A DNA stretch of 33,892 nt, taken from positions 1 to 33,892 of the IMG/VR virus record IMGVR_UViG_3300042298_000870; one strand, given 5' to 3'. The DNA is from a virus. The translations under genes were made by a program, and so were the position numbers. The notes beneath the pieces were generated by a model. It did not search any database. It saw only the letters and a list, made by a program, of their open reading frames with translations, and was not told the origin of the DNA. This document shows, piece by piece, positions 27,336 through 33,892 of the stretch (the first letter of the stretch is position 1; each line of letters starts with the position of its first letter).

Positions 27336-27749
27336 ATGCCTTCCTCTATTTTTGAGCTGACTTCTGATCTTTCCGTTCAGGAGATCGCCGTTAGCAAGCG
27401 TCCTGTTAAGGCCGCTGCCAACGAGGCCACCACGCTGACCGCTGCTGAGGCAGTGAACGGCATCGTGACTATGACCCCTTCCACGGGTCGCGCACTCACC
27501 ACTCCTACCGGCGCTGAGCTGAAGACTTTCTTTGGCGGCCCGCTGGAAATTGGCACTGCTTTTGAGCTGACTGTGGTGAACGTGGCTGCATCCACTCATG
27601 CCATCACCCTGACCGCTGCTGCTTCGGGCATCACCCTTGGCGGCGTGGCTGGGATGGCAACCGTGGCTGCCGCTACTAGCGCCACCTACGTGTTTGTCTG
27701 TACCGCAGTGGGCACTCCCGCCTTCACTGTGTACCGCAAGGGCGGCTGA
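27336..27749 (+). CDS. Capsid decoration/accessory head protein (putative)
   Basis: 137 residues, Ala/Thr/Gly-rich, all-beta (VNGIVTMTPSTGRALTTPTGAELKTFFGGPLEIGTAFELTVVNVAASTHAITLTAAASGITL). This fits a head decoration or fibre-like protein on the capsid surface. Strong GAGGA ribosome site 7 nt before the ATG and high-expression codon use like the capsid gene. No family was recognised from sequence alone. Confidence 0.75.
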   Translation: MPSSIFELTSDLSVQEIAVSKRPVKAAANEATTLTAAEAVNGIVTMTPSTGRALTTPTGAELKTFFGGPLEIGTAFELTVVNVAASTHAITLTAAASGITLGGVAGMATVAAATSATYVFVCTAVGTPAFTVYRKGG

Positions 27750-27928
27750 TGGGGTTGTTCGCCTTTAGGCGACGCCAGGAGCGCGAGGCTGCTGCTAACG
27801 CAGTGGCCTCTTTTCCTATTGCAGAGCCCGCACCTAAACTAGACCTACAGGAGCCACCTACCGATGGCAATCTCAATCGACGCAACGGTGGGCGGCGCAA
27901 ACGCCAACAGCTACCTGACGCTGGCTGA
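27749..27928 (+). CDS. Small basic hypothetical protein
   Basis: 59 residues, MGLFAFRRRQEREAAANAVAS..., basic and mostly disordered, ending NRRNGGRRKRQQLPDAG. It starts one base inside the previous stop (TGATG) and overlaps the connector gene by 65 bp. Similar MGLFAFRR-starting proteins occur, as I recall, after capsid genes in cyanophages. A hairpin (TCGCC-TTTA-GGCGA, 27759-27772) lies in its first codons, perhaps damping transcription downstream of the capsid gene. Confidence 0.65.
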   Translation: MGLFAFRRRQEREAAANAVASFPIAEPAPKLDLQEPPTDGNLNRRNGGRRKRQQLPDAG

Positions 27929-28427
27929 CGCGCAAGCAATCATTGATGGCTTCGTGGAAGATGCTGATGTAGCCGCATGGGCATCAGCCACCACCGACCA
28001 AAAGAACCGCGCGCTATTTACCGCAACGCAACGGCTAGACCGCGAGCGGTTTCTAGGTGCTCGCGCTACTGATACGCAAGCCCTGCAGTGGCCGCGTACT
28101 GGTGTGCGCAAGCCTGATACCTACATCAATACCTACGCCGTCGGCTTCCCGTTTCGCATCACGACGGACTACTACACTGACGACGAAATCCCGCAGCAGG
28201 TGCAGTATGCGCAGGTTGTGCTTGCGGTATATCTGCACAACAACCCAGACGGCATTGGGTTAAGCGGGCTTGAGGATTACAAGAACGTCAAGATCGGCAG
28301 CATCGACGTAACGCCAAACCTTGGCTATGGCGCTGTTGGCGCCGATAAAATCCCACCGATCGTAGAGCGATACTTGACCGGTCTTAGAATTAGTGGACCA
28401 GGCAACTTTGCTATCAAGCGGTCATGA
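27864..28427 (+). CDS. Head-tail connector (gp6/gp15-like)
   Basis: 187 residues. N-terminal GGANANSYLTLADAQAIIDGFVEDADVAAWASATTDQKNRALFTATQRLDRERFLG is the pattern of HK97 gp6/SPP1 gp15-type adaptors (often misnamed DnaT-like). The middle is strand-rich and the end (IPPIVERYLTGLR) helical. It sits below the portal and starts the neck. Gene order and pattern make this fairly safe. Confidence 0.85.
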   Translation: MAISIDATVGGANANSYLTLADAQAIIDGFVEDADVAAWASATTDQKNRALFTATQRLDRERFLGARATDTQALQWPRTGVRKPDTYINTYAVGFPFRITTDYYTDDEIPQQVQYAQVVLAVYLHNNPDGIGLSGLEDYKNVKIGSIDVTPNLGYGAVGADKIPPIVERYLTGLRISGPGNFAIKRS

Positions 28428-28651
28428 GTTACATGTATCCCGGTGCTGAGTTTATCGACGACACTGCAGCTCATACCGGCCGCTTTGGCAAGATCGTTGC
28501 CCTTGAGGATTCGGTGATCGCCAGCTTGACTGCAACCGACTGGACCGGCAACACGCTGAGCGCCATCCCATTCAAGGCAAGCACTGAGATCGAAGGCGTC
28601 TTCACCAGCATCACTTTGACTAGCGGAACCGTCGTTGCTTACAAGCTCTGA
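28424..28651 (+). CDS. Small beta-rich accessory protein
   Basis: 75 residues, MSYMYPGAEFIDDTAAHTGRFGKIVALEDSVIASLTATDWTGNTLSAIPFKASTEIEGVFTSITLTSG.... The pattern, with polar strands and turns plus the TSITLTSGTVVAYKL end, resembles small capsid-decoration or neck accessory proteins that ring the capsid surface in other phages. ATGA overlap with the connector gene, TGATG with the next. Confidence 0.7.
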   Translation: MSYMYPGAEFIDDTAAHTGRFGKIVALEDSVIASLTATDWTGNTLSAIPFKASTEIEGVFTSITLTSGTVVAYKL

Positions 28652-28860
28652 TGGCTTACGTTCTCCCCGGTGGTGGTGATGCTGTAGCACGCGAAGGGCT
28701 AGAGATCCCGACGCATGATTACATCGTCAACACTTACGACGGTGCCAACAATATGCTGACCAGCACGTTTAAACGTGGTGGTGCTAGCGGTAGAACCGTG
28801 GCAACGCTGACGATGACTTACGACGGGAACAACAACCTGATCACAGTTACGCGGAGTTGA
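28651..28860 (+). CDS. Small beta-rich accessory protein
   Basis: 69 residues, MAYVLPGGGDAVAREGLEIPTHDYIVNTYDGANNMLTSTFKRGGASGRTVATLTMTYDGNNNLITVTRS. The C-terminal half has two paired strand motifs (ATLTMTYDGNNNLITVTR). It lies in the same accessory cluster and is coupled to the previous gene. No family assigned. Confidence 0.7.
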   Translation: MAYVLPGGGDAVAREGLEIPTHDYIVNTYDGANNMLTSTFKRGGASGRTVATLTMTYDGNNNLITVTRS

Positions 28861-28863
28861 GCA

Positions 28864-29397
28864 ATGGCATTCAAGCTCAACCCGTTTACCAGCCAGCTTG
28901 ATACCGTCCGCAATCAAATGTTGTGGGGGTCGTTTTACGACACCACTGATCAAATCGCAGCAGTCGCTAACACTGACTACGTTCTTGGCATCAATTCAAC
29001 TGATCCCGAGAGTCGTGGGGTAAGCATTGTTTCCGGTTCTCGGATTACGTTTTCTAGGGCTGGCGTTTACAGCATCACCTATTCGATCCAGTTCGCAAAC
29101 TCAGATAGTCAGATTCACGACATCAACGTTTGGTTGCGTAAAAACGACAGCGGCGCCAGTGGCGATGTTGCCGCATCTGATAGCAAGTTCAGCATTATCT
29201 CCAGTCATGGCGGCATTGATGGTCACGTTATTGGTTGTGTAAATTACGTCCTAAAACTTGCTGCTAGCGATTATTTGGAGTTGGTCTGGTCAACAACTAA
29301 TGTTGCCGCAAAGATTGAATCACTGCCGTCTTCCCTTTCTGGTCCGGCACATCCTTCTGTACCCGGCATTATCCTTACAGCAGTGCAGGTTGCCTGA
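28864..29397 (+). CDS. Jelly-roll-like accessory structural protein
   Basis: 177 residues. A short anchor-like N-terminus (MAFKLNPFTSQLDTVRN) leads into an all-beta domain (FYDTTDQIAAVANTDYVLGINSTDPESRGVSIVSGSRITFSRAGVYSITYSIQFANSDSQIHDINVWLRKNDS) with C1q/TNF-like or other jelly-roll character (AGVYSITYSIQF, DYLELVWSTTN). Such domains are used as head fibres or decoration. The three genes 28424-29397 interrupt the usual connector order. Confidence 0.75.
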   Translation: MAFKLNPFTSQLDTVRNQMLWGSFYDTTDQIAAVANTDYVLGINSTDPESRGVSIVSGSRITFSRAGVYSITYSIQFANSDSQIHDINVWLRKNDSGASGDVAASDSKFSIISSHGGIDGHVIGCVNYVLKLAASDYLELVWSTTNVAAKIESLPSSLSGPAHPSVPGIILTAVQVA

Positions 29398-29753
29398 TGG
29401 CATTAGCAGGACCGCTACGGAAGGTTGCCAGCAAGCTGATGGCAAAATTTGGCGGTGTTGCCACTATCCGCCATGTAACGCCTGGCGTCTATAACCCAAC
29501 GACTGGCACCATCAGCGAAGTCGAAACCGACACCGTAGTGCGTGGCGTGCTGGAAGATGTCAACCTGCGCGAGGTGAATGACCTAATCCAAGCTGGCGAC
29601 AAGCGGTTGTTAATTGCTGCTGCTGATGTCGCTACCGCTCCAACCACTACTGACCGCGTGGTTATTGGCGGCGTGCTGCATCAGGTGATCCGCGTCACTA
29701 CGATTGAGCAGGACAACACAGCGATCACCTACGAGTTGATCCTGAGGGCATAA
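29397..29753 (+). CDS. Head closure/neck protein (putative)
   Basis: 118 residues, mostly beta with a helical N-terminus (GPLRKVASKLMAKFGGVATIRHVTPGVYNPTTGTISEVETDTVVRGVLEDVNLREVNDLI...). The shape and place before the gp10-like gene fit SPP1 gp16-type head closure/connector proteins. The start is one base inside the previous stop; the next gene starts on its last base. Confidence 0.8.
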   Translation: MALAGPLRKVASKLMAKFGGVATIRHVTPGVYNPTTGTISEVETDTVVRGVLEDVNLREVNDLIQAGDKRLLIAAADVATAPTTTDRVVIGGVLHQVIRVTTIEQDNTAITYELILRA

Positions 29754-30193
29754 TGACACGCCGCATTAATCTATCCGACATCGGCAACTACTCCACTGAG
29801 AAGTACGAGCAGCTACTGCGTGCAGTAGTGCTGGAAACAGATAGCAGGTTGAAGTATGCCAGCCCAGTTGATACTGGACGTTTGCGCCTTTCGTGGGCCA
29901 TCAGCGAGCAAGGCACGCCCGGTTACGATCCTGGTCCGCAAAACAGCGTTGCAGGCATTGCGCCACCACGGCGGCTTGATTATCAAGTTGAGCGTGCGGG
30001 CAACGTTTACCACATCCACAACAACCTGCCCTACACCGAGCCTGTCCTATACGGCAACAATCTGCCAGCATCATGGCAGGGGCAGTGGCGGTCTAAAAAC
30101 AATCAGATTACCAAAGGCTACCCCGACGTGATCGCCCGCGAAATGACCAACTGGGCGCAGCAGCAAGCTAGCCGTATTGCGAGGCAAGACTGA
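29753..30193 (+). CDS. HK97 gp10-like neck/tail completion protein
   Basis: 146 residues. LRAVVLETDSRLKYASPVDTGRLRLSWAISEQG contains the hallmark SPVDTGRLR of the gp10 (HK97_gp10/TIGR01725) family, followed by HIHNNLPYTEPVLYGNNLPA. These proteins bridge head and tail. Strong family signature. Confidence 0.88.
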   Translation: MTRRINLSDIGNYSTEKYEQLLRAVVLETDSRLKYASPVDTGRLRLSWAISEQGTPGYDPGPQNSVAGIAPPRRLDYQVERAGNVYHIHNNLPYTEPVLYGNNLPASWQGQWRSKNNQITKGYPDVIAREMTNWAQQQASRIARQD

Positions 30194-30618
30194 TGGCAGC
30201 CGTCAACCTAAACACCGTCCGCGCCACTATTGAAGGGCGACTGGCAACTGAGCTAACGCAAGCGCCAGTGCTGCCGGTGGTTTTTCACAATCAGCCCTAC
30301 ACGCCAACGCCCGGTAGCTCATGGGTGCAATGCCTTGTCAGCTTTGGCAACAACAACTACCTGACTATGGGCGGCACTGCCGGCAGCAGCAATAGCGTAA
30401 TCGGCATAGTGCTGGTCAATATCTTTACCGCTAAGGGTATTGGCCCTGGCGCTAACTACACGATCGGCAAACGCATTCGCGACCTATACAATAGGGTCAT
30501 AGTGAGCGGCGTTCATTTTGACCCGCCAACTGGCCCAGAGGTGGTGGCTGCGCCAGCTCCTGAGGGTTACTTCCAAACTCAGGTCAGAATGACCTTTGAA
30601 ACCTTCGAGGATCTTTAG
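30193..30618 (+). CDS. Tail terminator-like protein (DUF4128)
   Basis: 141 residues, NTVRATIEGRLATELTQAPVLPVVFHNQPYTPTPGSSWVQCLVSFGNNNYLTMGG..., with a C-terminal PEGYFQTQVRMTFETFEDL. This is the DUF4128/gpU-like tail terminator type, which forms the ring that ends the tail tube. Position before the tail-tube genes agrees. Confidence 0.85.
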   Translation: MAAVNLNTVRATIEGRLATELTQAPVLPVVFHNQPYTPTPGSSWVQCLVSFGNNNYLTMGGTAGSSNSVIGIVLVNIFTAKGIGPGANYTIGKRIRDLYNRVIVSGVHFDPPTGPEVVAAPAPEGYFQTQVRMTFETFEDL

Positions 30619-30620
30619 CC

Positions 30621-31037
30621 ATGGCTTTTTACCGAGGGCAACAAGGCAGCGTCAAGTTTGACGACGGCGGCGCTACTGGCGTTGCAATCGCCAGCACTCG
30701 TTCTTGGTCGCTAACCGTTGAAAAGGAATCGCTTGACACTACTTCGCTAGGCGCTACCTATCGAGCAAACGTCGGTGGTCTGATCAGCGGCAGTGGCACC
30801 GTAGAGCTGCTTTACACCGCAAGTAGCGCCGATGAAACTAACACCTTCATCGAATACGTCAATACCGCCAACGATGAAGGCGCTGCTCTGTTTGAGCTGT
30901 TTCTTGACACGACCGGCACCAAGAAGATTAGCTTCGATGGCGTCATCACATCGGCTGAATACTCGGCTACTGTTGGCGAGATCGAGGTGATCACGATTAA
31001 CTTCGTGACAAACGGCACCATCACGATGGACATCTGA
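30621..31037 (+). CDS. Tail tube protein, copy 1
   Basis: 138 residues. It shares with the next gene the opening MAFYRGQQG and the segments TRSWSLTVEKESLD..GATYRANVGGLISGSGTVELLY and ..EYSATVGEIEVITINFVTNGT. The architecture (beta sandwich with long hairpin) matches siphovirus major tail proteins. With copy 2 it forms a tandem duplicate. Possibly one copy is the main tube and the other a terminal or host-range variant. Confidence 0.85.
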   Translation: MAFYRGQQGSVKFDDGGATGVAIASTRSWSLTVEKESLDTTSLGATYRANVGGLISGSGTVELLYTASSADETNTFIEYVNTANDEGAALFELFLDTTGTKKISFDGVITSAEYSATVGEIEVITINFVTNGTITMDI

Positions 31038-31039
31038 TC

Positions 31040-31459
31040 ATGGCTTTCTATCGCGGACAACAAGGCACGGTCTTCTTTGATAAGGCTGGCAGTGGTGGTC
31101 TTTCCGAGATCGCGGCAGTGCGGTCTTGGAGTATGACCGTTGAAAAGGAGTCATATGACGCAACCTCGCATGGCGCTACCTATCGCGCTAATGTCGGCGG
31201 CTTAATCAGCGGCTCTGGCACCATTGAGGTGATGTATGACGCCCCTGGATCCGGCGACAAGCTGGATCTCATCAAGGACGTTAATCAAGCCACAGATGAG
31301 GCTGATGCAGCAGTTGAGCTGTACCTTGATGAAACTGGCGGCAAAAAGATCACGGGCACCATTGTGGTGACGAGCACTGAATACGGTGCTACCGTTGGCG
31401 AGATCGAGATTGTGACGATTAACTTCGTCTCAAGCGGTACTCTCACACTTAGCATCTAA
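31040..31459 (+). CDS. Tail tube protein, copy 2
   Basis: 139 residues, about half identical by eye to copy 1, with the same start and the same GATYRANVGGLISGSGT core but divergent middle and end (DAPGSGDKLDLIKDVNQATDEADAAVELYL). Both lie 2-3 bp apart in one reading direction. Function as above; which copy builds the shaft is unknown. Confidence 0.85.
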   Translation: MAFYRGQQGTVFFDKAGSGGLSEIAAVRSWSMTVEKESYDATSHGATYRANVGGLISGSGTIEVMYDAPGSGDKLDLIKDVNQATDEADAAVELYLDETGGKKITGTIVVTSTEYGATVGEIEIVTINFVSSGTLTLSI

Positions 31460-31818
31460 TGCCTGCCAACGCACAGCGCCCGGTTGATCTGCTCACGGGC
31501 GCTTTTGATCTGAACCAGCGCCGTAAATTCAGCGTCACCACTGACGCTGGCGATGCGGTGCTGGATCTTTATTTCAAGCCCATTACCCGCGCTGATCGCA
31601 AAAAGGCAACTACACTTGCCGGTTCCGATGAAGCGCTAGAGATCAGCACGCAGATGCTGTGCCAGATGGCAGAGCTTGAAAATGGCACCAAGGCATTTGC
31701 CGCTGCTGATGCTGCCAAACTGCAACGCGAGCTGCCAGAGCGTGTACTGAACGAACTGGAGCTGTTCCTGTTTGGCCTTGGTGGCGAAGCCAGCATCGAA
31801 GAAGCAAAAAAAGACTAG
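31459..31818 (+). CDS. Tail assembly chaperone, short form (gpG-like)
   Basis: 119 residues, acidic and helical (LAGSDEALEISTQMLCQMAELENGTKAFAAADAAKLQRELPERVLNELELFLFGLGGEASIEEAKKD). It follows the tail-tube genes and precedes the tape measure, as in lambda-like phages. The A7 run at 31806-31812 before the stop allows a -1 frameshift into the T extension. Confidence 0.88.
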   Translation: MPANAQRPVDLLTGAFDLNQRRKFSVTTDAGDAVLDLYFKPITRADRKKATTLAGSDEALEISTQMLCQMAELENGTKAFAAADAAKLQRELPERVLNELELFLFGLGGEASIEEAKKD

Positions 31819-31991
31819 AGGGAGACTCTTGGTTATTCTTTGAGTTCTTCCTAGCTACAGAACTTGGCATGACGGTTAGCCGGTTGCGCACTGAGCTAAC
31901 CGATGCTGAGTTTGTGCATTTTGCTGCCTACTATGAAGTAAAAGGCAAACGCGAGAAAGAAGCAATGGATCGCGCTAAGTTACAACGGTAG
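31459..31991 (+). CDS. Frameshifted tail assembly chaperone, long form (gpGT-like)
   Basis: A programmed -1 frameshift at the A-AAA-AAA heptamer (31806-31812) joins the 118-residue G part to 59 codons of the T frame (LEGDSWLFFEFFLATELGMTVSRLRTELTDAEFVHFAAYYEVKGKREKEAMDRAKLQR, ending at the TAG at 31989). The T part is helical and has the EF-LA-E-G pattern of this class. GT chaperones hold the tape-measure protein during tail assembly; GT is normally made in small amounts. Slip and both frames are visible; efficiency is unknown. Confidence 0.88.
31806..31812 (+). other. Slippery heptamer for -1 frameshift
   Basis: Seven A residues in phase A-AAA-AAA just before the GAC TAG end of the short chaperone frame. 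After slipping, translation continues with AGA CTA GAG. No obvious strong pseudoknot was looked for beyond the first ~30 nt. Confidence 0.85.
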
Positions 31992-32016
31992 ACTGGTTGC
32001 ATAGGGAGGTGCTGCC

Positions 32017-33892
32017 GTGGCTGTTGCTGTTGTCGATATTAGAGTTGACAGCTCGGCAGCCGTCAACAATTTAAGGCGACTTGATCAAGCATCAAAAAAC
32101 AGTCAAAATGCGCTTGACGGTTTAGCGCGCAAAGCCGCCGGACTTGGCGCAGCGCTTGTTGGTGGATTTGCTATTGATCGCGTCATTCGTGACGTAACAG
32201 AGCTAGATAGGAATATTCGACGATTAGGCACTGTTGGCGTTGATGTAGCAAAAATTAGCCCTGCCTTGTCTAGGCTTAGCAGTGAGCTAGGTGGCGTTGC
32301 CAACAAGGCCGATTTGGCGGCAGCATCATATCAGGCGGCATCTGCCGGTTTTAGCGACACCGCAGGAAACATAGAAATCCTGCGTGCTGCAACTAAAGCT
32401 GCAACAGGTGGATTGGCTGATACAGCAGCAGTAACTGAGGTTTTGGTTAAAACATTGAATGCCTATGGCATGAGCGGAAGCCAGGCATTTAAGGTAACGG
32501 ACAGCATCTCAAAAGCAGTTGAGCTTGGCAATCAAGAATGGAGTGACTATACATCATTGCTTGGACGCGTTGCTTCAATTTCGGCACTGGCTGGCGTCAA
32601 TATTGATGAGTTGAATGCTTTTATTGCATCGGCAACCAAAAATGGCGCCACAGCCGAAGTTGCTTTTACCGGACTTGGCGCAGTCCTTAATACCTTGTTG
32701 CAACCCACCAAGGAAAGTCAAGAAGCAGCCGCCGCGCTAGGCATTGCATGGAACTATGGCGGACTCCAAGCCAAAGGATTTACAGGTCTAATGGCTGAAT
32801 TGGCTAAGGCCATGGAAAAAGATAAAGAGACGACCGCACGACTGCTTGGATCTCAAGAGGCAATGCGCGGCGCGTTCGCGGCAAATGCAAAAGGTGGCGC
32901 TGATTTCCGCATGGTGCTAGAGCAACTTAGCAGCGCGGCGGGGAAGACTAATTCTGATTTTAATACAATGAAAAATAGCCTTGAAAATACACTCAAGGCT
33001 TTAGACACTTCATTCAAAAACTTAAGTGAGGCGCTGGGCAGAGCGTTTGGCCCAACAGTTGTACTTGTCATTCAAGACATCACAAAGGGAGTCAACGGCT
33101 TTGCGGATGTAATGAACACGGTTCCGCAGCCCGTGTTAAATGCAACAGGGGAAATCATTAAGATGATTGCCCAGGTTGTGCTGCTCAGAAAAGCAATTGA
33201 AGGAATCATCGCCCTACGTGCTGGCTTTATCGGAGTCATGGCTGCGATGGGCGCAACGACGGCGACAACAGGATCCGCCGCGACCACGAGCGCATCTGCC
33301 TTTGCTCTTTACACCAGAAACACTCAAACACTCGCCGCCGCCGCTGCTGGCGCAACACCAAAACTAGCTGCGCTACGCGGAGTGCTCGGCAGTATTGCTG
33401 CGATTGGTGTCATCACTGTTGCTGTCAATATTATTGTCAATGGCCTACAGGAAACGCTTGCGGCAAACGCAGAATTAGCAAGATTGCGTGGCCGGCGTGC
33501 CGCTGGCGGCGCTGCTGCGACATTTACTGGAGCTACAAAAGAAGCAGTCGTTGGGGCGCAAGTCCAAGCACGCAAGACACAAGCTGCAATCACAAAAGAA
33601 CGTGCAACATTGAATGCGCCGGGAGCAAGAGCACTTCAATTCTTAAACGTTGGCGGCGTTCTATCTCCTTTTGGAGTTCAAACGATTACCGGAGCCGGCC
33701 AGCGGCGGCGAGTGCTTAATGCAAGAGAGCGTGAAGCGCAAGCCATTCTTGGTTTATCTACGGCAGGTCGAGCAAGTGCCCTTGCTGGTGACGCAGGAGC
33801 AGGAGCAGGAGCGGGAGCAGGAGCGGGAGCAGGAGCAGGAGCGGGAGCAGGAGCGGGAGCAGGAGCGGGAGCAGGAGCAGGAGCAGGAGCAG
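32017..33892 (+). CDS. Tape-measure protein, 3'-truncated
   Basis: 625 codons are visible, open to the window end; the true protein is longer. GTG start with a strong GGGAGGT ribosome site 6 nt upstream. The N-terminus VVDIRVDSSAAVNNLRRLDQASKNSQNALDGL is the usual tape-measure start, then PhageMin_Tail-like helices (GVDVAKISPALSRLSSELGGVANKADLAAASYQAASAGFSDTAGNIEILRAATKAATGG) and hydrophobic stretches around 33161-33460. It sets tail length and may channel DNA into the cell. The last 100 nt encode Gly-Ala repeats. Confidence 0.93.
   Translation, partial: MAVAVVDIRVDSSAAVNNLRRLDQASKNSQNALDGLARKAAGLGAALVGGFAIDRVIRDVTELDRNIRRLGTVGVDVAKISPALSRLSSELGGVANKADLAAASYQAASAGFSDTAGNIEILRAATKAATGGLADTAAVTEVLVKTLNAYGMSGSQAFKVTDSISKAVELGNQEWSDYTSLLGRVASISALAGVNIDELNAFIASATKNGATAEVAFTGLGAVLNTLLQPTKESQEAAAALGIAWNYGGLQAKGFTGLMAELAKAMEKDKETTARLLGSQEAMRGAFAANAKGGADFRMVLEQLSSAAGKTNSDFNTMKNSLENTLKALDTSFKNLSEALGRAFGPTVVLVIQDITKGVNGFADVMNTVPQPVLNATGEIIKMIAQVVLLRKAIEGIIALRAGFIGVMAAMGATTATTGSAATTSASAFALYTRNTQTLAAAAAGATPKLAALRGVLGSIAAIGVITVAVNIIVNGLQETLAANAELARLRGRRAAGGAAATFTGATKEAVVGAQVQARKTQAAITKERATLNAPGARALQFLNVGGVLSPFGVQTITGAGQRRRVLNAREREAQAILGLSTAGRASALAGDAGAGAGAGAGAGAGAGAGAGAGAGAGAGAGAGA
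33793..33892 (+). repeat. Gly-Ala coding hexanucleotide repeat at the window edge
   Basis: Units of GCAGGA and GCGGGA run to the last base (at least 16 units). The alternation of GCA and GCG is irregular. The repeat is in the tape-measure frame and adds a flexible Gly-Ala linker. Ending exactly in a repeat suggests an assembly break, so the unit number and what follows are unknown. Confidence 0.85.

Noticed and set aside
26255-27337. Long open frame (360 codons) antisense to the major capsid gene
   Set aside because: Shadow of the strongly biased capsid codon use; His/Val-rich composition, no coupling or ribosome site.
1-33892. tRNA, integrase/attachment site, or toxin-antitoxin pair
   Set aside because: No cloverleaf, recombinase motif or recognisable toxin seen. 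The HTH/RHH proteins and the AbrB have no toxin-like partner next to them. A tRNA search by program would be needed to be sure.

Overview
This window is most of a tailed-phage genome, and the content points to a siphovirus infecting a cyanobacterium. Structural evidence is an HK97-style head and connector set, tail-tube proteins, a frameshifted tail-assembly chaperone and a long tape-measure protein. Host evidence is a cyanobacterial-type AbrB regulator (cyAbrB), a sigma-70 factor resembling cyanobacterial group 2 sigmas, and several small proteins of a kind I associate with cyanophages. No integrase, repressor/attachment system, tRNA, rRNA or CRISPR array was found. Both edges cut genes: a tail-fibre gene at the left, and the tape-measure gene at the right, inside a Gly-Ala coding repeat. 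The distal tail genes that would join the two edges are therefore missing.

Layout. (1) 1-4180, rightward: end of a tail fibre with an S74 chaperone domain, small tail-associated proteins, small membrane proteins, a two-domain endolysin (GH24 muramidase plus M15 peptidase) and an HNH nuclease. (2) 4204-15010, leftward (except one small gene at 5153): read in transcription order from 15010, this is a small protein, a helicase-methyltransferase fusion, a second SF2 helicase, a VRR-NUC nuclease, a block of small genes with unusual hairpin leaders and an RlpA-like secreted protein, then exonuclease, Bet-type annealing protein, SSB, DUF3310, dCTP deaminase and sigma factor. This looks like the early/middle DNA-metabolism and recombination block. 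(3) 15029-19389, rightward: a small RHH-like protein, a primase-helicase, an iteron-rich candidate replication origin, another RHH-like protein and a sliding clamp. (4) 19399-33892, rightward: terminase subunits, an inserted cassette (two zinc-ribbon proteins, a membrane protein and cyAbrB) with its own promoter, then portal, head morphogenesis, scaffold, major capsid, connector, tail-tube, chaperone and tape-measure genes.

How it works together (inference). Two overlapping, face-to-face promoters at 15029-15062 would launch the leftward DNA-metabolism genes and the rightward replication genes. The primase-helicase, clamp, SSB and the iteron array form a replication module, while exonuclease, Bet and SSB form a recombination module. 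The sigma factor and cyAbrB are the likely tools for redirecting host transcription. Many genes are translationally coupled (ATGA, TGATG or GTGA overlaps) and few have a Shine-Dalgarno sequence. Several genes that start after a gap instead carry a hairpin about 17-25 nt upstream of the AUG, followed by a C/A-rich leader.

The most unusual items are the iteron/inverted-repeat origin at 17528-17888, the covarying hairpin leaders at 9251-10338, a promoter block shared between 9759-9796 and 21096-21134, the phage cyAbrB with the phage sigma factor, and the helicase-methyltransferase fusion. All functional names rest on motif recognition by eye; no database search was run.
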